Shown one piece after another: positions 1 through 5,666 of a DNA stretch of 5,666 nucleotides; the first letter of the stretch is position 1; each line of letters starts with the position of its first letter. Position numbers and translations under genes: made by a program. The stretch lies in contig LKUE01000034.1 of NCBI GenBank assembly GCA_001412365.1, forward strand, positions 1 to 5,666. Reading direction: 5' to 3'. Origin of the DNA: Desulfuromonas sp. SDB (GTDB taxonomy: Bacteria > SDB-A). The notes beneath the pieces are model-generated. The model was not told the DNA's origin, did no database searches, and worked only from the letters and a program-made list of their open reading frames with translations.

Positions 1-50
1 GCTGTTCTATCGAACAGCTTGGCAGTACTTTCGTACTGCATTACCCTCCC
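1..50 (-). repeat. Double-hairpin intergenic repeat, left copy
   Basis: Two perfect inverted repeats lie side by side. Positions 1-7 (GCTGTTC) pair with 12-18 (GAACAGC) around a 4-base loop. Positions 22-28 (GCAGTAC) pair with 33-39 (GTACTGC) around a 4-base loop. On the minus strand the order is AGGGTAAT, stem A with a GAAA loop, CAAGCT, then stem B with a GATA loop. GAAA is a GNRA tetraloop, so the minus strand is probably the folded RNA strand. That places the element in the 3' untranslated region of the sugar-transferase transcript, about 60 bases past its stop. A second copy lies at 5568-5612. No U-tract follows either stem, so it does not look like a classical intrinsic terminator. The element touches the window edge and may extend further left. 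Its function is not recognised. Confidence 0.75.
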
Positions 51-109
51 ATACTTTCTTATCGTGTTCATCTTTGGTTAAATATATAGCTGGACCGGAG
101 TCCCCATCA

Positions 110-1567
110 TCAAGCATCAACCTTCCCCATCAAGATGATCCAGATAGTTTGGACTACTAACTGAATATCCAACCAGGGAGATACTTTATTTATGTAGTAA
201 ATGTCCAATAAAACCGTATCTGAAAAACTAGTTCCTTTATGTTTCACCACCTGCCAAATTCCAGTACAGCCCGGGGTAATTTCATATCTCTTTCGGTGCC
301 ATTTATCATATACTTCATATTCCTGGGGCAAACAGGGTCGGGGACCTACCAAACTCATATCTCCCTTGACTACATTAAACAGCTGGGGAATTTCATCCAG
401 AGCAGATTTTCTCATTATTTTTCCAATCCAGGTTAATCTGCTGGAATCCACTACTTTCTTCAGGATATGATCTTCATTGTTGATAAATTCCTGATATATT
501 TTATGCCGCTGATTATCTTTTTTAACAGTTGTACCTTTCATTGATCTTATTTTGTAAAAAGAAAATTTTCTTCCATTTTTACCAACTCTGGTTTGCCGGA
601 TAATGAATGGTCCCGGCGATGATATTTTAACCGCCCCATAGCAGAAAAATAATACTGGTGATAAAACCATCAAGATCAGACAAGAAAATATTACATCAAA
701 AAACCTTTTAAAATATTTGTACCAGCGGTAGTATGGAGATTTATTAAAAGGAAACACTGGCAGATCAGAATACCACTCAATGTTCAGCAGTCTGGAAAGA
801 CGGGTGTAAATCAAAGAGGTTAACTCTACAAAAGGAACCAGTTGAGAGGCTTCTCCAACTAATTTTATAATCTTGGCAGTTTCCAATGATTCAGTGGCAA
901 TAATGATGTGGGTAATATTATTTTCTTTTACTATTCTTTCCGCAGTTTCAACATTGTATACACTCTGAATTAAATTTATTTTTGGTACAACTAAATCAGA
1001 ATCAATAAATAAAAGGGAAACAGGATTCAATCCGTATTCAGGATGATTTTTTATTATGTCCAGAGTGTACAGACATAACTCCTTATCTCCGATTATCATT
1101 AAGTTTTTCATGGTGGTTCCGGATTTAATCAAAAAATTATGCAGGGTAGGATAAATGATGATACGGATCAATAAAAACAACAGGGTGGAAATTAAAATCC
1201 ACATTATAATCACAGCTCTGCTGGTAGTAAACAAGTGACTCTGTTTCAACAAGAACTGTGCTAATATGTAAATTACAAAAGTTATAGATAACGATTTAAT
1301 TATACCGGTAAAATGAGGAGCTCTTCGGGTAATGATATTGATGCGGTAAAGACCCATGTAATGAAATATTATTGTGGTCAAAAATGAGAAGATTATGAAA
1401 AAACTAACCGAAGGTATCAGCTGAATACGGGTCCAGGTTAAATAAATGATGTCAATATCCGGGGCGAATCTGATTCTCATGGATAGGGCAAAGCTGAAAT
1501 TGATAATTAAAATATCAGTCACAAACAGTACAACTTTATACCATGCGTATTTAGGTTTTATGATCAT
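110..1567 (-). CDS. Polyprenyl-phosphate sugar-1-phosphate transferase (large WbaP-like initiating transferase)
   Basis: The 485-residue product belongs to the bacterial sugar transferase family (Bac_transf). These membrane enzymes move a sugar-1-phosphate from a nucleotide sugar onto undecaprenyl phosphate, the first membrane step of exopolysaccharide, capsule or O-antigen assembly. Hydrophobic segments at about 12-30, 50-70, 88-108 and 117-137 form an N-terminal membrane domain. A Rossmann-like, CoA_binding_3-type middle region follows (about 153-250) with a degenerate glycine motif (MIIGDKE, 157-163). The catalytic domain begins near KRFFDV (287-292). It has a hydrophobic helix with a Ser-Pro break (303-304), as in the re-entrant helix of this family, then QTRVGKNG (325-332), YKIRSM (338-343), the Asp-Glu catalytic pair in SALDEIPQ (D391, E392), GDMSLVGPRP (402-411) and PGCTGIWQV (432-440). 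The length is normal for the large form. The ATG is preceded by AGGA about 10 bases upstream. The sugar donor cannot be read from the sequence; galactose, glucose or an N-acetylated amino sugar are all possible. Confidence 0.93.
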   Translation of the reverse strand: MIIKPKYAWYKVVLFVTDILIINFSFALSMRIRFAPDIDIIYLTWTRIQLIPSVSFFIIFSFLTTIIFHYMGLYRINIITRRAPHFTGIIKSLSITFVIYILAQFLLKQSHLFTTSRAVIIMWILISTLLFLLIRIIIYPTLHNFLIKSGTTMKNLMIIGDKELCLYTLDIIKNHPEYGLNPVSLLFIDSDLVVPKINLIQSVYNVETAERIVKENNITHIIIATESLETAKIIKLVGEASQLVPFVELTSLIYTRLSRLLNIEWYSDLPVFPFNKSPYYRWYKYFKRFFDVIFSCLILMVLSPVLFFCYGAVKISSPGPFIIRQTRVGKNGRKFSFYKIRSMKGTTVKKDNQRHKIYQEFINNEDHILKKVVDSSRLTWIGKIMRKSALDEIPQLFNVVKGDMSLVGPRPCLPQEYEVYDKWHRKRYEITPGCTGIWQVVKHKGTSFSDTVLLDIYYINKVSPWLDIQLVVQTIWIILMGKVDA

Positions 1568-1599
1568 CTAAAAAATCCTGATAAGTTTATTAGACAGCA

Positions 1600-1628
1600 A
1601 TTATATTATACTAATTTTGATAATACAA
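1600..1628 (-). promoter_or_regulatory. Sigma-A-type promoter for the sugar transferase
   Basis: On the minus strand there is TTGTAT (1628-1623), a 17-base spacer, then a perfect TATAAT (1605-1600); another overlapping TATAAT sits at 1610-1605. The spacing to the ATG at 1567 leaves a short leader of roughly 25 bases. The -35 box is weak beyond its TTG. The call rests on consensus match and position only. Confidence 0.55.
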
Positions 1629-1630
1629 TA

Positions 1631-1659
1631 TTGAAAATTGATTTCTTATAACCTATCCT
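1631..1659 (+). promoter_or_regulatory. Candidate sigma-A-type promoter for the aminotransferase-purH-dgt cluster
   Basis: TTGAAA (1631-1636) is followed after 17 bases by TATCCT (1654-1659). An alternative pair is TTGATT (1638-1643) with TATAGT (1659-1664), but its 15-base spacer is short. Either would give a leader of about 40-50 bases before the TTG start at 1714. The -10 boxes are imperfect and the region is AT-rich, so chance matches are possible. Confidence 0.35.
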
Positions 1660-1671
1660 ATAGTATGTTAT
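1648..1671. repeat. Interrupted dyad over the plus-strand -10 region
   Basis: ATAAC (1648-1652) pairs with GTTAT (1667-1671). Directly inside, CTAT (1653-1656) pairs with ATAG (1660-1663), leaving a CCT loop and a three-base TAT bulge at 1664-1666. It overlaps the candidate -10 box of the plus-strand promoter, where an operator could sit. The arms are AT-rich, so this is only suggestive. Confidence 0.25.
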
Positions 1672-1702
1672 TGATTTATATTACAAACCAGCATTCATAA
1701 CC

Positions 1703-1710
1703 GGGGAGGA
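1703..1710 (+). promoter_or_regulatory. Strong ribosome binding site that fixes a TTG start
   Basis: GGGGAGGA is close to a perfect Shine-Dalgarno sequence and sits 3-4 bases before TTG at 1714. No in-frame ATG lies nearby, and the family's usual N-terminus (IPFVDLKSQY) begins three codons later, so the TTG is the credible start. Confidence 0.8.
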
Positions 1711-1713
1711 ACA

Positions 1714-2841
1714 TTGGAGCAAATTCCTTTTGTAGATTTAAAATCTCAGTATTCCAATATAAAAGATGAAATTGACCTAGCTATTCAACAAGTAGTTAAT
1801 AGCGCAGCATTTGTGGGGGGGCCATTCCTGAAACAATTTGAACAGAGCTTTGCTGAGTTCACTAATCGTAAATATGCAATTGGAGTAGCCAGTGGTACAG
1901 CCGGGCTTTTTTTAACATTAAAAGCACTGGGAGTTAGACCGCAGGATGAAGTTATTGTTCCTGCCTTGAGTTTTATCGCCACCAGTGAAGCGGTTTCCAT
2001 CGCTGGTGCTAAGATAAAGTTTGTTGATGTCAGAGAAGATGATCTGCTTTTAGATGTAGATAAAATTGACTTTGAAGATCATCCTCAAGTTATTATCCCC
2101 GTAGATTTATATGGAAAAATGGTCTATCCCACTGATTTACTGGAAATGTGTATTGAATATGAAGTGAAGTTGCTATGGGACTGTTGTCAAAGTCATGGCG
2201 CTAGTGTTTACATTGATGAAAATCTTACCCAGTCGGGTTCTTTCGGGACTGCTGCTGTTTATAGTTTTTATCCAGGAAAAAACTTAGGAGCTTATGGAGA
2301 TGGAGGAATAGTGGTCACCGATAATGAGATCCTGGCAAAACACATCAGAAAGCTTTCCGATCACGGTCGTGAGGATAAGTACAATCATTCCATAGAAGGA
2401 TATAATGAAAGGTTGGATGGAATCCAAGCCAGTATTTTAAAGGCAAAGCTAAGCCATCTATCTACCTGGAATGATCAGCGTAGAACTGCAGCAAAAATTT
2501 ACCGGGAACGACTCATCCCAATGGGCATCTGGTACCAAAGCATGAGCGAAAAGGATTTAAGCGCTTATCATCTTTTTGTTATACGTCATCCTCAAAGAGA
2601 TCAATTAAAATCTTTTCTGCAGGAAAAGGGTATAGCCACAGGCATTCATTATCCTATAGCTCTTCCCCACTTGAAAGCATATCAGCATCTAGGTTATCAA
2701 CCAGGTGATTTTCCCGTAGCTGAAAAAGCTGCCGCTGAAATTCTGTCCCTGCCTATTTATCCTGAAATAACTGCAGAACAGGTTAACTACATCTGTGACC
2801 AAATTCATCAATTCATAACCATACAAAAACAAACAAATTAA
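1714..2841 (+). CDS. PLP-dependent sugar aminotransferase, DegT/DnrJ/EryC1 family
   Basis: The 375-residue product is a fold-type I pyridoxal-phosphate enzyme that aminates a nucleotide-linked keto-sugar, normally with glutamate as amino donor, in the cytoplasm. The family signature runs the full length: PFVDLKSQY (5-13), FVGGPFLKQFE (33-43), the cofactor phosphate-binding SGTAG (60-64), DEVIVPALSFIAT (78-90), DCCQSHGA (156-163; D156 should bind the pyridine nitrogen), SFYPGKNLGAYGDGG (184-198; K189 should form the internal aldimine), GYNERLDGIQA (229-239), and a C-terminal GIHYPIALPHL to LSLPIYPE stretch (310-351). The residue before D156 is Trp, where Glu is common in relatives; the catalytic residues are intact. 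It resembles the 3-keto/4-keto sugar aminotransferases (QdtB, WbpE, PglE types), but the substrate cannot be assigned. It starts the cluster leading into purH and is divergent from the sugar transferase, which suggests a glycan locus. Confidence 0.92.
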   Translation: MEQIPFVDLKSQYSNIKDEIDLAIQQVVNSAAFVGGPFLKQFEQSFAEFTNRKYAIGVASGTAGLFLTLKALGVRPQDEVIVPALSFIATSEAVSIAGAKIKFVDVREDDLLLDVDKIDFEDHPQVIIPVDLYGKMVYPTDLLEMCIEYEVKLLWDCCQSHGASVYIDENLTQSGSFGTAAVYSFYPGKNLGAYGDGGIVVTDNEILAKHIRKLSDHGREDKYNHSIEGYNERLDGIQASILKAKLSHLSTWNDQRRTAAKIYRERLIPMGIWYQSMSEKDLSAYHLFVIRHPQRDQLKSFLQEKGIATGIHYPIALPHLKAYQHLGYQPGDFPVAEKAAAEILSLPIYPEITAEQVNYICDQIHQFITIQKQTN

Positions 2842-2853
2842 GCGAGGTCATTT

Positions 2854-4368
2854 ATGCCGGTTAGCAGAGCATTGATTTCAGTAAGCGACAAAACTAATTT
2901 GGAAATTATACTTTCCGAGTTAAAAAAACATCAGGTGGAAATTCTGGCTACCGGTAACACCGCTAAGTACATTGCTGAAAAAGGTTATTCCCTGGTGGAG
3001 GTAAGCGATTACACTAATTTTCCGGAAATATTGGAGGGGAGGGTTAAAACCCTCCATCCCAAAATTTTCGGTGGTATTCTAGCCAGAGATGGGCATCCCC
3101 AGGATAAAAAAACTCTAAGGGAAATAAACATCGCCCCCATTGATTTAGTCATCGTAAACTTTTATTTCTTTGAACAAGCCCTCAATAACAACCTGTCCCC
3201 AGATGAACTTCTGGAATTTATTGATATCGGTGGTCCATCTTTAGTTAGAGCTGCTGCAAAAAATTATTTTTCGGTTACTGTGCTTCCTTCTCCTCTCTAC
3301 TATTCCGAGTTCGTTCAGCAGATGAACAGACACCAGGGGACAACCGATTTAGAGTTCCGAAAAAAAATGGCTGGTTATGCATTTGCATTGACCAGCCGTT
3401 ACGATTCAATCATATCCCGAACCCTTAGCCCCCATCCTTTCCCTGAAATTTTAAACCTCGGTTTAGACAAGCTGAGTGAACTGCAGTATGGAGAAAATCC
3501 CCACCAAAAGGCTAACTTTTATGCTGATCCACTTCATCTGGTTAGCTTAGCAAAACTCCATCCAAACCTGTCCTACAATAATATATTAGATGGCGAAATA
3601 GCAGTTAATTCAGTTAAAAATTTCATTGATCCCACTGTCTCTGTAATAAAACATCAAACTTTGTGCGGATTGGCTTCCCACCCCAATCTTGCTCAGGCTT
3701 TTCAACAGGCTTATGATACTGATCCCATGTCCGCATTTGGGGGAATAATTGGACTAAACCGTCCAGTGGATTTACAGACAGCAAAGGCAATTCATGCAAA
3801 AAAACTCATTCATCTTATTTTAGCGCCAGGAGTAGAGCCGGAAGCTGAAAAGATTTTAACCAAGAAGAAATCCCGTAAAATTATATTAAATCCTGATTTA
3901 TTTACCACCTCTTCTCAATATATGCTTAAGACAGTCAGAGGAGGTTATCTGCTTCAGGAACCGGATTGTTTTGAAGATTCCCAACAATGGGAGGTGGTTA
4001 CTAAAACCTCTCCAACTCCCCAACAGCTTGAAACCATGAAATTTGCTCAGAATTCATTGATTTATGTAAAATCAAATTCCGTGGTTTTAGCTACTGATAC
4101 TAAATTAGTAGGGATCGGAGGGGGATGTGTGAGCAGAGTGGATGCGGTAATTCAAGCCTGCAGAAAAGCGGGGGAAAGAACTAATAATGCGGTACTGGCT
4201 TCCGATGCCTTTTTCCCCTTCAGCGATGGGGTGGAACATGCAGTAAGACATGGTATTTCCGCGATTATTCAACCGGGTGGTTCCAAGCGGGATGATGAAG
4301 TTATCAAATATGTTGATAGTGTAGGACTTCCTATGGTATTTACTCATAGAAGACATTTTTATCATTGA
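2854..4368 (+). CDS. purH: Bifunctional purine biosynthesis protein PurH (AICAR formyltransferase / IMP cyclohydrolase)
   Basis: The 504-residue product catalyses the last two steps to IMP: AICAR is formylated with 10-formyl-tetrahydrofolate, then FAICAR is cyclised. The N-terminal MGS-like cyclohydrolase domain has ISVSDKT (8-14), ATGNT (32-36), EGRVKTLHP (61-69), VNFY (101-104), IDIGGP (123-128) and RAAAKN (132-137). The formyltransferase domain has YGENPHQ (212-218), SYNN (240-243), the catalytic IKH (265-267), DPMSAFGG (290-297), KSNSV (406-410), ASDAFFPF (449-456) and QPGGS (473-477), ending in RRHFYH. The length is normal for the family. Two sites differ from the usual form: the Arg before YGENPHQ is Gln211 (LQYG for LRYG), and the common GIGAGQ is GIGGGC (420-425). 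The ATG follows GAGGT (2844-2848) by 5 bases, and the gap from the aminotransferase is 12 bases, so they are probably co-transcribed. The other purine genes are absent from the window. Confidence 0.95.
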   Translation: MPVSRALISVSDKTNLEIILSELKKHQVEILATGNTAKYIAEKGYSLVEVSDYTNFPEILEGRVKTLHPKIFGGILARDGHPQDKKTLREINIAPIDLVIVNFYFFEQALNNNLSPDELLEFIDIGGPSLVRAAAKNYFSVTVLPSPLYYSEFVQQMNRHQGTTDLEFRKKMAGYAFALTSRYDSIISRTLSPHPFPEILNLGLDKLSELQYGENPHQKANFYADPLHLVSLAKLHPNLSYNNILDGEIAVNSVKNFIDPTVSVIKHQTLCGLASHPNLAQAFQQAYDTDPMSAFGGIIGLNRPVDLQTAKAIHAKKLIHLILAPGVEPEAEKILTKKKSRKIILNPDLFTTSSQYMLKTVRGGYLLQEPDCFEDSQQWEVVTKTSPTPQQLETMKFAQNSLIYVKSNSVVLATDTKLVGIGGGCVSRVDAVIQACRKAGERTNNAVLASDAFFPFSDGVEHAVRHGISAIIQPGGSKRDDEVIKYVDSVGLPMVFTHRRHFYH

Positions 4369-4375
4369 GGTTATT

Positions 4376-5530
4376 ATGAGAAAACGAATTGAACAGGAAA
4401 AAATTGAAGCCCAAATATTAGCTCCTTATGCAGTGCTTGCACTGAATTCCCAGGGTCGGGACTATCCGGAACCTAAAAGCAAATCCCGCACTGATTTTCA
4501 AAGAGACCGCGACCGAATCATCCACTGCCGGGCATTCAGGCATATGATGTATAAAACTCAGGTTTTTGTAAACCATGTAGGAGACTACTTTCGAACCCGC
4601 TTAACCCATACCATTGAAGTTGCCCAGATTGCCAAATCAATTGCCAAAATATTAATGCTCAATGAAGACCTAACTGAAGCTATTGCCCTAGCCCATGACA
4701 TTGGTCACACACCCTTTGGGCATGCCGGAGAAGAAATGCTGCATCATCTGATGCAGGGATACGGAGGATTTGAGCATAACCGACAGGGATTACGGGTGGT
4801 GGAATTACTGGAAAAGAACTATCAGGATTTTTACGGTTTAAATTTAACTTTTGAAGTTCGAGAAGGAATTATAAAACACAAGACCGAATACGATTCACCG
4901 GAAAAAAATGAAACTGCCCGATTCCTTCCTGATCAAAGCCCTCCTCTGGAAGCTCAAATCGTCAATGTAGCGGATGAAATAGCCTACAACAATCATGATA
5001 TTGATGACGGAATAAAATCAGGACTTCTCACCTATGATCAACTTCATCAGATTCCGGTGTGGGAACAGGAGATAAAGAAAATTAATTTGGAATATAAACT
5101 GGACAAAGATTTACTTCGTTCTTATGCAGTTAGAGAGTTAATTGGCAGACAGATAAATGATGTATTGGAAACCACCTGGGAAAAAATTCAGCAGTTAAAT
5201 TTAAAATCAGTGGAAGAAGTCCGGCATCAGCCAATTATCGTCAGTTTTTCTGAGGAGATGAAGGAGAACAACCGTATATTAAAAAAATTTCTCTATCAGA
5301 ATTTATATCAGCACTATCGGGTCATAAAAATGCAGGATAAGGCAAAGAGGTTTATCCAGAGAATATTCGAAGCCTACATGAATGAGCCTAAACAACTATC
5401 CCCCGACCATTGGAATAGGATGGAAAATGAATCCCAACAAAGAGTAGTCTGCGACTATATTGCGGGAATGACTGACCGCTACGCTATGGATGAATACCAG
5501 CGGTTATTTGAACCCTATACCCGGATATAA
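4376..5530 (+). CDS. dgt: Deoxynucleoside triphosphate triphosphohydrolase, Dgt-like HD-domain protein
   Basis: The 384-residue product belongs to the dGTPase-like HD phosphohydrolases, which split dNTPs into deoxynucleoside and tripolyphosphate and so limit dNTP pools. The family N-terminal signature is SRTDFQRDRDRIIH (37-50), then AFRHMMYKTQVF (53-64). The metal-binding HD set is visible: H78 (RLTHTIEV), H107-D108 (AHDIGHTPFGHAG, 106-118) and D200 in VADEIAYNNHDIDDG (198-212); FEHN (132-135) is also typical. The length matches the shorter bacterial 'dGTPase-like' type rather than the roughly 500-residue E. coli Dgt, so the substrate may be several dNTPs, not only dGTP. The ATG follows GAGGT (4367-4371) by 4 bases. 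That site overlaps the purH stop and the gap is 7 bases, which favours translational coupling. Both genes act on purine nucleotides, but a functional link is only inferred. Confidence 0.93.
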   Translation: MRKRIEQEKIEAQILAPYAVLALNSQGRDYPEPKSKSRTDFQRDRDRIIHCRAFRHMMYKTQVFVNHVGDYFRTRLTHTIEVAQIAKSIAKILMLNEDLTEAIALAHDIGHTPFGHAGEEMLHHLMQGYGGFEHNRQGLRVVELLEKNYQDFYGLNLTFEVREGIIKHKTEYDSPEKNETARFLPDQSPPLEAQIVNVADEIAYNNHDIDDGIKSGLLTYDQLHQIPVWEQEIKKINLEYKLDKDLLRSYAVRELIGRQINDVLETTWEKIQQLNLKSVEEVRHQPIIVSFSEEMKENNRILKKFLYQNLYQHYRVIKMQDKAKRFIQRIFEAYMNEPKQLSPDHWNRMENESQQRVVCDYIAGMTDRYAMDEYQRLFEPYTRI

Positions 5531-5567
5531 TATCTCCACCCTTTTTTTCGTGTAAATTCTTACTCTG

Positions 5568-5612
5568 GCTATCTTATACAGATAGCTTGCAGTACTCCCG
5601 TACTGCATCCCC
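5568..5612 (-). repeat. Double-hairpin intergenic repeat, right copy
   Basis: GCTATCT (5568-5574) pairs with AGATAGC (5580-5586) around a 5-base loop. TGCAGTAC (5588-5595) pairs with GTACTGCA (5600-5607) around a 4-base loop. On the minus strand this reads AGGGGAT, stem A with a GGGA (GNRA) loop, AAGCT, then stem B. Stem A and its flanks match the left copy at 1-50 almost base for base. Stem B has a different sequence but is again fully paired over 7 bases. The copy lies about 38 bases past the dgt stop, antisense to dgt if the minus strand is the functional one. There is no U-tract after the stems. Confidence 0.75.
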
Positions 5613-5616
5613 TGTA

Positions 5617-5652
5617 GTAATGGTGTTGGGTGACATCCTGTCAATCCATTAT
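5617..5652. repeat. Nested inverted repeat
   Basis: An outer arm TAATGG (5618-5623) pairs with CCATTA (5646-5651). Within it, TGACA (5631-5635) pairs with TGTCA (5639-5643) around TCC. The outer stem can be extended by a G-T pair at 5617/5652. An asymmetric internal loop of 7 and 2 bases separates the stems. No equivalent was found beside the left double-hairpin copy. It may be a third stem of a larger element or an operator for a gene beyond the window; its role is unknown. Confidence 0.45.
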
Positions 5653-5666
5653 GTGTTGAAGGGGGG

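Noticed and set aside
1-50. attC site, CRISPR repeat or IS200/IS605 end.
   Set aside because: No attC core boxes, no regular repeat-spacer series and no transposase are present; hairpins alone are not enough.
92-103. GGAC/GTCC hairpin just past the sugar-transferase stop, with a TCCG loop on the minus strand.
   Set aside because: It has only four base pairs and no U-tract, so it is too short to call a terminator.
201-470. Plus-strand open frames inside the sugar-transferase gene.
   Set aside because: They are antisense shadows of a clearly conserved coding region, with no ribosome binding site or recognisable motif.
1815-1821. Run of seven G in the aminotransferase as a phase-variation tract.
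   Set aside because: It encodes the conserved Gly-Gly of the family motif, the frame is intact, and seven is short for a known contingency tract.
5525-5548. T-run at 5542-5548 as an intrinsic terminator for dgt.
   Set aside because: The sequence before the T-run forms only a weak AT-rich hairpin overlapping the stop codon; no stable GC stem is present.
5510-5660. Minus-strand open frame running in from the right edge through the repeat and ending inside the dgt 3' end; it contains an ATG at stem A.
   Set aside because: It overlaps the hairpins and the end of dgt. The frame is not kept in the left copy because of a one-base indel between the stems, and the changes follow base pairing rather than codons.
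5620-5666. Possible start of a plus-strand gene (ATG at 5620, open to the window edge).
   Set aside because: There is no ribosome binding site, it lies within an inverted repeat, and only about 15 codons are visible.

Overview
This AT-rich window carries four complete, intact protein genes plus structured intergenic DNA. The gene families, strong GGAGG-type ribosome binding sites, a TTG start and A/T-rich sigma-A-like promoter boxes fit a low-GC Gram-positive anaerobe, for example a member of the Clostridia such as the Syntrophomonas/Peptococcaceae groups. That assignment is an inference from sequence style, and no rRNA or marker gene in the window settles it.

Layout. Positions 1-50 hold a double-hairpin repeat. 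A minus-strand gene (110-1567) encodes a large membrane polyprenyl-phosphate sugar-phosphate transferase, the enzyme type that starts a lipid-linked glycan. A 146-base AT-rich divergent promoter region (1568-1713) follows. Then comes a tight plus-strand cluster: a DegT/DnrJ/EryC1-type PLP sugar aminotransferase (1714-2841), the bifunctional purine enzyme PurH (2854-4368) and an HD-domain dNTP triphosphohydrolase of the Dgt family (4376-5530). The gaps in the cluster are 12 and 7 bases, and each downstream gene has its own GAGGT site, so co-transcription and coupled translation are likely. Positions 5531-5666 hold a T-run, a second copy of the double-hairpin repeat and a further nested inverted repeat.

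How the genes fit together. The two divergent genes at 110-2841 look like the edge of a surface-polysaccharide or glycoconjugate locus: one makes an amino sugar nucleotide and the other loads a sugar phosphate onto the lipid carrier. purH and dgt belong to nucleotide metabolism (last two steps to IMP; dNTP breakdown). Their linkage to a sugar aminotransferase is unusual but may only be gene-order history.

The best candidate for something undescribed is the double-hairpin element at the two window ends. Both copies lie in the same orientation. Read on the minus strand, the near-identical first stem has a GNRA tetraloop in each copy (GAAA and GGGA). The second stem differs in sequence between copies yet stays perfectly paired. 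That is the signature of a conserved folded RNA or single-stranded DNA element. No CRISPR array, tRNA, rRNA, transposase or convincing intrinsic terminator was seen.
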